From Thermoactinomyces daqus (GTDB lineage: Bacteria; Bacillota; Bacilli; Thermoactinomycetales; Thermoactinomycetaceae), in contig NZ_JPST01000035.1 of NCBI RefSeq assembly GCF_000763315.1, forward strand, positions 1 through 64,000: a stretch of DNA of 64,000 nt, given 5' to 3'. A model generated the notes under the pieces. The model did no database searches. It was not told the DNA's origin and was given only the letters and a program-made list of their open reading frames with translations. The first letter of the stretch is position 1, and each line of letters opens with the position of its first letter. The position numbers were made by a program, and so were the translations under genes. Below, one piece after another: positions 49,163 through 59,063 of the stretch.

Positions 49163-50275
49163 CTATCCCCCGATAAAGCGGAAGGGATTGGTGTTGACGC
49201 GGGAAGCAAAAACCGAAACGGCCTCGCCCAGTTGCCGTTGCAGGATATGGCGGACCCGGTCGACAACATGATGCTCAACATGATGGCCGACATCCAGCAG
49301 ATTCAGCCCGATGGCCTCTGCCTCCTGTGCTGTGTGATAATCGATGTCTCCCGTGATGTACACATCGGCGCCCGCCTGTTTCGCTTCGTGAATATACCGT
49401 CCCCCTGAACCGCCGAGAATCGCCACCCGACGGACAGGATTGGACCACTCACCCACCGCTTTTAAACCGTCCAGTTGATAGGACTGTTTCACCGTCCGCG
49501 CAAAATCAAGCAGTGTTGTTTGTTCCGGCAGTTGGCCGATTCGCCCGAATCCCAGCTTTTTCCCTTTCAGTTCCAATGGATAGAGATCGTAGGCAACCTC
49601 CTCATAGGGATGGGCAGCCAGCATGGCCTGAATCACTTGTTCCTGCAGATGATCCGGCAAAATCGTCTCCAGGCGAATTTCTTGCACTTTTTCCAACTCA
49701 CCCTGTTGCCCGATAAAGGGGGAAGTTCCTTCGCGGGGCATGAATGTACCGGTTCCTTCCACATTAAACGTGCAATGGCTGTATTTGCCGATCCATCCGG
49801 CGCCGGCCGCACACACGGCGTCGAGCACCTGTTCATGATGGGAAACCGGAACGGTGACAACCAGCTTTTTCAGTTTTTCCTCACGGTAGGAAATGAGCAC
49901 GCGAAGATGCTGAAGGCCCAACTTTTCTGCCAAAACAACATTTACCCCTTCGTCGGCGGCATCCAGATTCGTATGGGCCACATAAACATTGATGTCATGT
50001 TTAAGCAATTTGGCAAACATTCGTCCGGCGGGTTGATCCGTGCGTACGGCTTTAAGGGGATGGAAGATGACGGCATGATGGGCGATGATCCAATTCGCAT
50101 TTCTCTGAATCGCTTCATCGACAACCTCTTCATTTACATCGAGCGTAACCAGCACTCCTTTGACCTCTGCTTCCGGATCACCCACCTGCAGCCCGATCCG
50201 GTCGTTATCCACGGCCAGGCTCGGTGGTGCATAATGATTCATCGCTTTGATCAATTCGACTCCCCGGATAGACAT
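49163..50275 (-). CDS. yqfO: Nif3-like dinuclear metal protein YqfO
   Basis: A 370-residue Nif3/YbgI family protein with the two halves of the metal-binding fold at the ends (WIIAHHAVIFHPLK; GGSGGRYIHEAKQAGADVYITGD, then DVGHHVEHHVV). A PII-like domain of about 100 residues is inserted (roughly 128-235), as in Bacillus YqfO. The exact activity is debated; a GTP cyclohydrolase I-like role has been proposed. The start at 50275 follows GGAGGAAGG and overlaps trmK by 25 bases, an arrangement conserved near sigA in Bacillus. Confidence 0.92.
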   Translation of the reverse strand: MSIRGVELIKAMNHYAPPSLAVDNDRIGLQVGDPEAEVKGVLVTLDVNEEVVDEAIQRNANWIIAHHAVIFHPLKAVRTDQPAGRMFAKLLKHDINVYVAHTNLDAADEGVNVVLAEKLGLQHLRVLISYREEKLKKLVVTVPVSHHEQVLDAVCAAGAGWIGKYSHCTFNVEGTGTFMPREGTSPFIGQQGELEKVQEIRLETILPDHLQEQVIQAMLAAHPYEEVAYDLYPLELKGKKLGFGRIGQLPEQTTLLDFARTVKQSYQLDGLKAVGEWSNPVRRVAILGGSGGRYIHEAKQAGADVYITGDIDYHTAQEAEAIGLNLLDVGHHVEHHVVDRVRHILQRQLGEAVSVFASRVNTNPFRFIGG

Positions 50276-51003
50276 GTGAACACCTTCCTCCATTGTTCCA
50301 GTTCGTCCGCGAGTTTTTTCCTGCGGATGACTGCTTCCTCCGACTTTCCTTTTGCCAACTGCTGATACACCTTTTCTTTGGCTGCAAGCTCTTCTGCAAC
50401 CTTCCGCTGCAACAACGGATGCTTTTCTCTCCACAATACCGGTCCGATCTCCAGCAGCAGGGAAGAAGGCAGACCGCTCCTGCCATAAGCATCCTCTTCC
50501 CCCGGTTCGGCGACGATGATCTCATACAAAATTCCGGCCTCTTCCACAATCGTCTCGGCGACAATGCGGAAGTGGTTTTGCCGCAGCCACTCCCGAACCC
50601 GGTACGCCCCGATATTCGGTTGCAAGATCAAACGACGGACACGGGTCAGCTTTTCTTTTCCCTCTTCGAGAATGTTCGCGATGAGTGAACCGCCCATGCC
50701 GGCAATCACGACCGCATCCACTTCCCCTTCCTCCAGGACCGACAGGCCGTCTCCGAGACGAACCTCGATCACTTCCTCATACCCCATAAGCCGAACACGA
50801 TTTTTGGCATTTTCAAAGGGTCCCCGGTTGATTTCCCCGACGATGCCCTTTTTCAGCCGCTTTTGTTTCGCCAGATGGAGCAACAGAAAAGCGTGGTCGC
50901 CGCCAATGTCCGCCACGCGGATCCGGTCGGGAACAAACTCGGCCAGGGTCTGAAGTCGTTTGGATATTTGCCATCCTGGTATGTAAGATGATGATTCCAC
51001 CAT
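50251..51003 (-). CDS. trmK: tRNA (adenine22-N1)-methyltransferase TrmK
   Basis: A 250-residue class I methyltransferase that methylates A22 in bacterial tRNAs. Motif I is RVADIGGDHAFLLLHLA, and AVVIAGMGGSLIANIL holds the family-specific catalytic loop. LILQPNIGAYRVREWL follows. A C-terminal coiled coil (AAKEKVYQQLAKGKSEEAVIRRKKL region) matches Bacillus YqfN. The start at 51003 follows GAGGAGAG. Coupled to yqfO by overlap. Confidence 0.93.
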   Translation of the reverse strand: MVESSSYIPGWQISKRLQTLAEFVPDRIRVADIGGDHAFLLLHLAKQKRLKKGIVGEINRGPFENAKNRVRLMGYEEVIEVRLGDGLSVLEEGEVDAVVIAGMGGSLIANILEEGKEKLTRVRRLILQPNIGAYRVREWLRQNHFRIVAETIVEEAGILYEIIVAEPGEEDAYGRSGLPSSLLLEIGPVLWREKHPLLQRKVAEELAAKEKVYQQLAKGKSEEAVIRRKKLADELEQWRKVFTCLSGESN

Positions 51004-51093
51004 GGCTAAAGCTCTCTCCTCCTGTTCTCGGCCCTCTTATTATAACATCTTCGCCCGCCGCTGAATAAAATGGCATCCGAAGGAGGGATGAAG

Positions 51094-51306
51094 ATGTCCG
51101 TCAACAATATTTTCAACTGCAAAATCAGCAATATGTTTACCACCGCCCGGATTCAGGTGGGCAACTCCCTTCAACTCGCTCCTGAGAACAGATCAAAAAC
51201 CCTTGGCGGTGCGTCAACGATCGGAGACGGAGGCGTCAATGTAAGCGGAGCCGGCAACGTATCGATCGATCCGGATCTGATCGACCAAGTTTACGCCTGG
51301 ATTTAA
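51094..51306 (+). CDS. GerPA/GerPF family spore germination protein
   Basis: A 70-residue protein. GNSLQLAPENRSKTLGGAS and the glycine-rich GDGGVNVSGAGNVSIDPDLIDQ match the short GerPA/GerPF family, whose members help germinants cross the spore coat. The ATG at 51094 is seven bases after AAGGAGG. It stands alone here instead of in a gerPABCDEF operon. It is divergent from trmK, and I see no clear sporulation promoter. Confidence 0.75.
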   Translation: MSVNNIFNCKISNMFTTARIQVGNSLQLAPENRSKTLGGASTIGDGGVNVSGAGNVSIDPDLIDQVYAWI

Positions 51307-51330
51307 AAAAAGCCGGAAATGATTCCGGCC
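51303..51330 (-). terminator. terminator of the M1-type peptidase gene
   Basis: GCCGGAA / TTCCGGC, a 7-bp stem with TTTTTTT on the minus strand; it could also act weakly on the plus-strand gerP-like gene. Confidence 0.7.
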
Positions 51331-51401
51331 CGAAAAACAAGAGTCCGACGGGTCTGTCGCAAAGGTCGCTGCGAGTTTCCCCGCGATTGAACATCGGACG
51401 C

Positions 51402-52826
51402 TTATTTATGCTTGAAATACAGCCATTCATCGAAAAAGGGAGTGAGATCTTTTCCGGCCACCTCGTTGGCAACACGGATAAAATCCCGGGTGGTCGCCAC
51501 TTTAAAACGATATCGTTCATAATAGGTGTGCAGAATATCCATCACCTTTTTCTCGCCGATCTCGTCCATCAGCTGAAACATCATCGCCGCCGGACGAATA
51601 TAAACCATCATGCCGTAGACGGCGTCAGGATAGTCATATAATCTCTCCACCGAGGTTACCCCGACGACGCGGTGAATTTCATCCGTCCGTTTGGCAGCTT
51701 TTTTTAACAGTCCCCGCTCATCCTCTTTCATTTTCTTTTGCATGTAGAGGAATTCCGAAAAAGTGGTCAATCCTTCGTCCAGCCAGGGTTCTTTTACCTG
51801 GTTGTTGCCGACAACGCCATACCACCATTGGTGGGCCAACTCATGCACGACCACATTGACAGCCGGCACCTGTCCCGACTCTGCCGGCACTGTCGGAATC
51901 GATGTCACCAGACCGGGATACTCCATGCCGGCAATGCCAAACCCCGTCTCCCCGAGAACGATGTCGACCTCATCATAGGGATAGGGGCCAAACCGCTCTC
52001 CGTAAAATTTCATCCCCGAAACAGCCGCCTCATGCAGCGGTTTCACCACATTTTCCATCCCTTTGAGGTACCATAAATTCACCTGGATGTTTCCCATTTT
52101 CCCGCGCGTCACCCGGTAATCTTTGGTCAAAACCGCCGCAAAATCGCGTACGCGCTCCTGTTTTACCGTAATGGGGGAACGAACCCTCCCATCTGCATTA
52201 TTCCCGGTGGAGATCACCTGATATCCTTGCGGTAAACGAAACGTGACTTCAAAGTCGGACATTTGCGTGTAAAAAGGATCGCCGACGGTTGTATACGGCT
52301 CTGTATGCCAACCGTCCTGATCCCTGACCGACAGCATCGGATACCACTGCGCCAGAAAAGCAGTCTGTTTAAAGGTATTTAACCTTGTTCCTCCGCGGGG
52401 CAGATTCAAAAGAAAATCCATTTCGATCCGCGCACTCTTTCCCTTCGTCAGCGGTGTCGGCAAAGGAATCCGCATGATAATCCCGCTGATTTTTTCCTTT
52501 ACCGGTTTGCCGTCGACGCGCACATTGGAAATATCGATGTAACCCGGTTTTTGCGGTTTTGCTTCCCGACCGTATTTCCAGTCGCGAAACACATTGGGAT
52601 AAAGGTGAAAAAAGGCTTCCGTCTGTGCTCTTGTTCCCTGTGCGGGCAGGATCAGCTCCATATGCGCCTTTACTTCATCCTTTTGCGGTACATACGTCGC
52701 ATCAATCCGGTATTGCGGCCGTTGTCCTTCCGCCGCAGGGGCAGCAAACATCTTCCCTCTCATGCCAAACAGGAGTGGGAATATCAACACCAAACAAACG
52801 CCGATAGAAAAAAAGCGGCATTTCAT
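51402..52826 (-). CDS. secreted M1-type zinc metallopeptidase
   Basis: A 474-residue exported peptidase with an N-terminal signal (FSIGVCLVLIFPLLFGMRG). The zinc motif VVVHELAHQWWYG and the downstream glutamate WLDEGLTTFSEFLY are the HExxH-x18-E pattern of the M1 gluzincins. GIAGMEYPGLV corresponds to the GxMEN exopeptidase loop, but here reads GMEY. It lacks the long C-terminal helical domain of aminopeptidase N, so specificity is open. The start at 52826 follows GAGGTGACGG. Confidence 0.88.
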   Translation of the reverse strand: MKCRFFSIGVCLVLIFPLLFGMRGKMFAAPAAEGQRPQYRIDATYVPQKDEVKAHMELILPAQGTRAQTEAFFHLYPNVFRDWKYGREAKPQKPGYIDISNVRVDGKPVKEKISGIIMRIPLPTPLTKGKSARIEMDFLLNLPRGGTRLNTFKQTAFLAQWYPMLSVRDQDGWHTEPYTTVGDPFYTQMSDFEVTFRLPQGYQVISTGNNADGRVRSPITVKQERVRDFAAVLTKDYRVTRGKMGNIQVNLWYLKGMENVVKPLHEAAVSGMKFYGERFGPYPYDEVDIVLGETGFGIAGMEYPGLVTSIPTVPAESGQVPAVNVVVHELAHQWWYGVVGNNQVKEPWLDEGLTTFSEFLYMQKKMKEDERGLLKKAAKRTDEIHRVVGVTSVERLYDYPDAVYGMMVYIRPAAMMFQLMDEIGEKKVMDILHTYYERYRFKVATTRDFIRVANEVAGKDLTPFFDEWLYFKHK

Positions 52827-52926
52827 CTGTCCGTCACCTCGAATCCAAAGTCAATTCCCGTTTAGGATGACCGATTCTCCCAAAAAATATGACAGACGAA
52901 AAAACCGCTTCGCTGATTCACCTGTC

Positions 52927-54045
52927 TTACAAGTTTCCCCGGCGAGCCTGTTCGCGTTCGATCGCTTCAAACAAAGCCTTAAAGTTTCCATCACCGAAGC
53001 CACGCGCGCCTTTGCGCTGGATAATCTCGAAGAACAGCGTCGGCCGATCCACGATCGGTTTGGTGAAGATCTGGAGCAAGTAACCTTCATCATCCCGGTC
53101 CACCAAAATGTGCAGACGTTTTAAATCTTCGATGCTTTCATCAATTTCGCCCACCCGGTCAAGCAGTGTTTCATAATACGTATCCGGTGTGTAAAGGAAT
53201 TCGACCCCATTTTCTTTTAGCGATTCCACGGTGGCGACAATATCCTCGGTGATGAGAGCAATATGCTGAACTCCTGCACCGTGATAAAAGTCCAGAAACT
53301 CCTGGATCTGAGATTTTCGTTTCCCCTCTGCCGGCTCGTTGATCGGAAACTTGATCCGGCCTGTGCCATTTTGCATGACTTTTGACATGAGCGCCGAATA
53401 TTCAGTGCTGATATCTTCATCATCAAAATGGATCAATTGTTTAAAGCCCATCACCTTTTCATAATACGAAACCCATTCTTCCATCTTCTCCACGTTGCCG
53501 ACCACATGATCGACGCCGATAATGCCGACGGAACGAACGGGCAGGTTGAGTTCTCCCGGCACGAATCCCGGTGCGAACAGCCCGTTGTAGTTTTTTCGCT
53601 CAACCAGGGTATGCACCGTGTCCCCATATGTTCCGATCACCGCTTTCTTCACGATTCCATGTTCATCTTGTTCGGCATAAGGCTTCCTGATGGCGATCGC
53701 TCCCCGTTTGATCGCCTCGGAGAAAGCGATTTCAGCATCCTCGACGCGAAGGGCAATATCCTTTACTCCATCCCCGTGTTTTTGCACAAACCGCGCAATC
53801 TCATGATCCGGCTGATATAATCCGCTGACCAGGATGCGCACGTTCCCCTGTTCAAGCAGATACGAAACTTTTTCCCGATTGCCGGTTTCCAGGCCACTGT
53901 ACGCCACCGGGCGAAAGCCATAAGTTTGGCAGAAAAAGTAAGCAGCCTGCTTGGCATTTCCGGTGTAATATTCCAAATAGTCAATGTCATAGATCGGGAA
54001 AAAATCAGTTTGCAACTCTTCGGGGAGTTGGAACGATTTGCTCAT
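52927..54045 (-). CDS. hppD: 4-hydroxyphenylpyruvate dioxygenase
   Basis: A 372-residue iron(II) dioxygenase that converts 4-hydroxyphenylpyruvate to homogentisate in tyrosine breakdown. Iron ligands can be placed at VDHVVGNVEKMEEWVSYY (first His), GVQHIALITEDIV (second His) and LFFEIIQRKGARGFGDGNF (Glu), followed by the gating C-terminal helix FKALFEAIEREQARRG. Two vicinal-oxygen-chelate repeats are evident. No homogentisate dioxygenase gene is nearby. The start follows AAAGGGGGA. Confidence 0.95.
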   Translation of the reverse strand: MSKSFQLPEELQTDFFPIYDIDYLEYYTGNAKQAAYFFCQTYGFRPVAYSGLETGNREKVSYLLEQGNVRILVSGLYQPDHEIARFVQKHGDGVKDIALRVEDAEIAFSEAIKRGAIAIRKPYAEQDEHGIVKKAVIGTYGDTVHTLVERKNYNGLFAPGFVPGELNLPVRSVGIIGVDHVVGNVEKMEEWVSYYEKVMGFKQLIHFDDEDISTEYSALMSKVMQNGTGRIKFPINEPAEGKRKSQIQEFLDFYHGAGVQHIALITEDIVATVESLKENGVEFLYTPDTYYETLLDRVGEIDESIEDLKRLHILVDRDDEGYLLQIFTKPIVDRPTLFFEIIQRKGARGFGDGNFKALFEAIEREQARRGNL

Positions 54046-54119
54046 GACAGAATATTCCCCCTTTTTCGAAATAGTTTCCTAACTCAAGAATATCGTGCAG
54101 CCCAAAACGACGCAAGCAT

Positions 54120-54734
54120 CTACAGTGCTGCGCCGTCGCTTTTACGTAATGAAAGGCTGTGAAAATCTTCAGGAATCATGGAATAAATGCAGGTGTTTCG
54201 CAAACGAAGATCAGCCGACAACCGGTCATTGCGAAGCACGCCTTCCAATGTATAACCCAGCCGTTCAGCCACTTTGCGACTCCTCACATTTCGCTGGTCG
54301 CAACGAATTTCAATCCGGTTCGCCTTCAATATTTCAAAGGCAAACACGGTTAAACCCCGGACCGCTTCCGTGATATACCCTTTTCCCATCATTTTTTTCC
54401 GGCACCAATATCCAATCTCGAACTTGCGGATTCTCCAATCGATTCTGTGCAATCCGCTGCTGCCGACAAAGAGATTGCTTCCTTTTTCAAACAGATGGAA
54501 ACGAAGATCGCTCCGCTCGAGAAACTGGCAGTAAGCCTGGCGGATATTCGCTTCCATCTCCACCTGATCCAGCGGTTTCTGTGCCCAATCCATCCATGGT
54601 TTCAGCAACTCCAACGTCTCGGTGGCAGCTTCATATACCAACGCTCCGTCACCAGGCAAGGGGCATCGGATCACAAGCCTTTCCGTTTCAAAGGAGTGCG
54701 GAAAATTCATCAAAATGGGCGGCAATGGTTTCAT
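54120..54734 (-). CDS. RimJ/RimL-type GNAT acetyltransferase
   Basis: A 204-residue GNAT of the ribosomal-protein acetyltransferase type. The entry ETERLVIRCPLPGDGALVYE, the motif IGYWCRKKMMGKGYITEAVRGLT and the NVRSRKVAERLGYTLEG block define the Acetyltransf_3 family. The protein target is unknown. The ATG at 54734 has GGAG at a long spacing; an ATG at 54710 is possible. It is downstream of the fatty-acid genes on the same strand, but separated by their terminator. Confidence 0.82.
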   Translation of the reverse strand: MKPLPPILMNFPHSFETERLVIRCPLPGDGALVYEAATETLELLKPWMDWAQKPLDQVEMEANIRQAYCQFLERSDLRFHLFEKGSNLFVGSSGLHRIDWRIRKFEIGYWCRKKMMGKGYITEAVRGLTVFAFEILKANRIEIRCDQRNVRSRKVAERLGYTLEGVLRNDRLSADLRLRNTCIYSMIPEDFHSLSLRKSDGAAL

Positions 54735-54792
54735 GACTGAAAGATCTCCATTTCCTTAAGATTTTTCTATCCAAATTTTACAGGACTCTTCC

Positions 54793-54831
54793 AAAAAAAC
54801 AAACCGATTCCGTTTAAGGAAATCGGTTTGT
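54793..54831 (-). terminator. terminator of the acyl-CoA dehydrogenase-synthetase operon
   Basis: Minus strand: ACAAACCGATT / AATCGGTTTGT, an 11-bp stem, followed by TTTTTTGG. Confidence 0.88.
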
Positions 54832-54863
54832 AACCGTCATGCTTCCGTTTCGCCTGCGCCAGC

Positions 54864-56504
54864 CTAACTTTCCTGACGGTTGATCATAAACTGCTCCCGT
54901 AATTTGTATTTTTGAATTTTCCCGCTTGCCGTCATCGGATAGGAATCGACAAAAATCACATGCTCGGGAATTTTGTATTTGGCGATCTTGCCGGTACAAA
55001 ATTGCCGGATCTCCTCTTCCGAACAATCGGTCCCTTCTTTTTTGCGAACAAAAGCGACGGGAATCTCTCCGTATTTTTCATCGGGGACGCCAACGATCTG
55101 GACATCCAGCACTTTGGGGTGCGTGTACAAAAATTCCTCAATTTCCCGAGGGTAGATATTTTCCCCGCCGCGGATGATCATATCCTTGAGCCGTCCGGTA
55201 ATCCGATAGTAGCCCTCTTCCGTCCGTATCGCCAGATCCCCCGTATGCAGCCAGCCCTCTTCATCAATCACCTCTTCTGTCTCGCGCGGCATTTTGTAAT
55301 ACCCTTTCATCACGTGATAGCCCCTTGTGCATAATTCCCCCTGCTGTCCGTCTCCGAGCAGCTCGCCCGTTTGGGGATCAACGACTTTCACTTCAACATG
55401 GGGCAGCGGCTTCCCAACAGTTGTCACCCGCATCTCCAGCGCATCATCGGTTCTCGTCTGCGTGATCACCGGAGAAGATTCTGTCTGCCCGTAGGCGATG
55501 GTCAATTCCCGGATTCCCATCTCTTCGGTCACTTTCCGCATCACTTCAATCGGACAGTTGGACCCGGCCATGATTCCCGTCCGAAGCGTACTGAAATCGG
55601 TCCGGGAAAAGCGCGGGTGATTCAATTCGGAGATAAACATGGTCGGAACACCGTGAAGAGCAGTGCATCGCTCTTTTTCCACCGTTTCCAGCACCTTGCC
55701 GGCATCAAAGGTAACGAGAGGAATCATGGTTGCGCCAACACTGACACAGGCAAGGGTACCCAACACACAGCCGAAACAATGGAAAAAGGGGACAGGGATG
55801 CACATGCGGTCCGCCTGCGTCAGCCTCATGCATTCAGCGATATTGCGGGCGTTGTTCACGATATTCCGGTGGGTCAGCATCACCCCTTTGAGAAAGCCGG
55901 TTGTGCCTGAGGTATATTGCATATTGATCACATCGTCGGGGGACAGCGATGCTTCTCTTCGCATCAGTTCTTCATCATCCAGCTCCGCACCCATCTCGAT
56001 CAGGTCCCGCCAGATGAAAGTGCCCGGATAACGTTTGTCACCCAGCAGGATGACATTTTTCAGATGCGGCAGCCGCTTCGCTTTCAATCTTCCCGGTTGC
56101 GAGTGGATCAGCTCGGGGCAAATCTGGTAGAGCATGTCGATAAAGCGCGTCCCGTGCACCTGTTCTTCCAAAATTAATGTTTCCGTATCTGATTGCCTTA
56201 ACAAATACTCCAGTTCACGTACCCGGTAATGCGTATTGACCGTAATCATCACCGTGCCGATTTTCGCTGTTGCAAATTGTGTGATCAGCCATTCCGGTTG
56301 ATTGGTCGCCCAAATGGAAAGATGATGCCCTTTTTTCAGGCCGAGTTTCATCAGCCCTTTGGCTGTTCGGTTTACCTGATTTTGGAACTTGCGGTGGGTC
56401 CAGCGAAGATTTTTTTCCGGATATACCACGGCCTCCTCTTCTCCGAATTTGTGGACCTGCTCAGCCAACAGCCCGCCAACTGTGAGATCCAACAATTCCG
56501 CCAC
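54864..56504 (-). CDS. AMP-forming fatty-acid-CoA ligase
   Basis: A 546-residue ANL-superfamily ligase that activates a carboxylate to acyl-CoA through an acyl-adenylate. The P-loop is MQYTSGTTGFLKGVMLTHRN. Further motifs are IAYGQTESSPV, GWLHTGDLAIRTEEGYYRITGR (A8 hinge) and the C-terminal catalytic Lys in YPMTASGKIQKYKLR. The pocket size suggests a medium- or long-chain acid, but this is not provable from sequence alone. It follows acyl-CoA dehydrogenase by 46 bases in one operon. Confidence 0.9.
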   Translation of the reverse strand: MAELLDLTVGGLLAEQVHKFGEEEAVVYPEKNLRWTHRKFQNQVNRTAKGLMKLGLKKGHHLSIWATNQPEWLITQFATAKIGTVMITVNTHYRVRELEYLLRQSDTETLILEEQVHGTRFIDMLYQICPELIHSQPGRLKAKRLPHLKNVILLGDKRYPGTFIWRDLIEMGAELDDEELMRREASLSPDDVINMQYTSGTTGFLKGVMLTHRNIVNNARNIAECMRLTQADRMCIPVPFFHCFGCVLGTLACVSVGATMIPLVTFDAGKVLETVEKERCTALHGVPTMFISELNHPRFSRTDFSTLRTGIMAGSNCPIEVMRKVTEEMGIRELTIAYGQTESSPVITQTRTDDALEMRVTTVGKPLPHVEVKVVDPQTGELLGDGQQGELCTRGYHVMKGYYKMPRETEEVIDEEGWLHTGDLAIRTEEGYYRITGRLKDMIIRGGENIYPREIEEFLYTHPKVLDVQIVGVPDEKYGEIPVAFVRKKEGTDCSEEEIRQFCTGKIAKYKIPEHVIFVDSYPMTASGKIQKYKLREQFMINRQES

Positions 56505-56550
56505 TCGCCGCCGCCCCCTTTTTTCTGTGAAAATTTTTTGCTATTCCCTG

Positions 56551-57690
56551 TTAACAGCCGATCTCCCGCGCGATGATGTTGCGCTGTATCTCCGATGTCC
56601 CTTCCCCGATTTCCGTCAATTTGGCATCACGGAAGAAGCGCTCCACTTTATAATCGCGCATATAGCCCCAACCGCCGAGAATCTGCACCGCCTGTGTCGT
56701 CACCCACATCGCCGTCTCGGAAGCAAACAGTTTGCACATCGAGGCTTCTTTGGTAAATTTGCGCCCCTGATCCTTCAGCCAGGCGGCTTTATACACATAA
56801 GTCCTCGCCAATTCGATTTTCATATGCATATCGGCCAATTTATGGGCAACTGCCTGAAATTTGGAGATGGATTGGCCAAATTGAGTCCGTTCTTTGGCAT
56901 ATTGAAGAGCCAGTTCATAGGCTCCTTGGGCGATTCCCACAGCCATCGCCCCGATTCCGATTCGCCCTCCGTCGAGCGTGATCAAAAACTGTTTAAACCC
57001 TCTGCCGATTTCGCCCAGGCGATTTTCATCGGGAACCCGTACGTTTTCCAGAACCAGCTCCGTGGTATTGGAACTGTGAAGCCCCAATTTTTCATAATTA
57101 TCAATCACCCGGAATCCCGGTTGGTCCGTTGAAACGATAAAAGAAGTGATTTCCCTTTTGCCTTGCGAGTTTCCCGTCACTGCGGTCAGGGCCAAGAAAT
57201 CAGCGTAACTCGCATTGGTGATAAAGCATTTGGAACCGTTAATAATCCATTCATTGCCTTCTTTCACCGCACGTGTTTTGGTACCGCCTGCATCCGAACC
57301 GGCATTCGGCTCCGTCAGACCAAATGCCCCCAGTGTCTTCCCCTCACACAACGGAACCAGGTATTTCTGTTTCTGCTCCTCCGTGCCAAACAGGTAGAGC
57401 GGGGCACAACCGAGAGAAATATGGGCGGAATAGGTGATCCCAGTCGAAGCGCAAACCCGGCTCAGTTCTTCCACGGCAATCGCAAAGCTGACCGTATCCG
57501 CACCGGCCCCGCCATATTCTTCCGGAAAGGGCAATCCCATCAGCTTCAATTCGCCCATTTTCTCGAATATCTCTTTTGGAAATCGCTTGGTCCGATCCCG
57601 CTCATCCGCTCCGGGAGCAACTTCTCCTTCGGCAAAATCACGCATCAAGTTGCGAATCATCTTTTGTTCGCTCGTCAGTTCATAGTTCAC
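56551..57690 (-). CDS. acyl-CoA dehydrogenase
   Basis: A 379-residue FAD-dependent acyl-CoA dehydrogenase of beta-oxidation or branched amino acid breakdown. Signatures are [13 protein letters not shown] and [37 protein letters not shown], which contains the catalytic Glu of short-chain enzymes (GEGTSEIQR). The start is GTG at 57690 behind GGAGGAGTGGAG; an upstream ATG at 57735 falls inside the cre-like site. It is first in the operon, with a promoter and cre-like element directly upstream. Confidence 0.92.
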   Translation of the reverse strand: MNYELTSEQKMIRNLMRDFAEGEVAPGADERDRTKRFPKEIFEKMGELKLMGLPFPEEYGGAGADTVSFAIAVEELSRVCASTGITYSAHISLGCAPLYLFGTEEQKQKYLVPLCEGKTLGAFGLTEPNAGSDAGGTKTRAVKEGNEWIINGSKCFITNASYADFLALTAVTGNSQGKREITSFIVSTDQPGFRVIDNYEKLGLHSSNTTELVLENVRVPDENRLGEIGRGFKQFLITLDGGRIGIGAMAVGIAQGAYELALQYAKERTQFGQSISKFQAVAHKLADMHMKIELARTYVYKAAWLKDQGRKFTKEASMCKLFASETAMWVTTQAVQILGGWGYMRDYKVERFFRDAKLTEIGEGTSEIQRNIIAREIGC

Positions 57691-57713
57691 CGCACTCCAC
57701 TCCTCCCAGATGT

Positions 57714-57729
57714 ATGACAGCGCTTTCAT
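57714..57729. promoter_or_regulatory. cre-like CcpA site at the acyl-CoA dehydrogenase promoter
   Basis: ATGAAAGCGCTGTCAT on the minus strand fits the cre consensus WTGNNARCGNWWWCAW with a single mismatch. It lies four bases downstream of the -10, so CcpA bound here would block initiation. Confidence 0.65.
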
Positions 57730-57733
57730 TTTC

Positions 57734-57763
57734 ATTATAGGTTGACTTGTTTTATTACTTCAA
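57734..57763 (-). promoter_or_regulatory. predicted sigma-A promoter of the acyl-CoA dehydrogenase operon
   Basis: Minus strand: TTGAAG (57758-57763), an 18-base spacer and consensus TATAAT (57734-57739). Confidence 0.65.
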
Positions 57764-57861
57764 GAATTTTTAAAAGTCAGTTGGATGCCTGCCAAATTCA
57801 CAAAAATTGTCCGAAACTTATTTGCATTGGGGATTGAAAAGGGATAAAATTTAATCAACAA

Positions 57862-57893
57862 AAAACAAAAAAGCACCCAATCCGTGTGGGTGC
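57862..57893 (-). terminator. terminator of the dnaG-rpoD operon
   Basis: Minus strand: GCACCCA / TGGGTGC with a 7-base loop, followed by TTTTTTTG. Confidence 0.88.
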
Positions 57894-57911
57894 CCAGTTT
57901 GCGGGAAAGAG

Positions 57912-59033
<1,122 letters not shown>

Positions 59034-59063
59034 ATTCGTCTTCCTCCTTTCTGATGAACTCGC

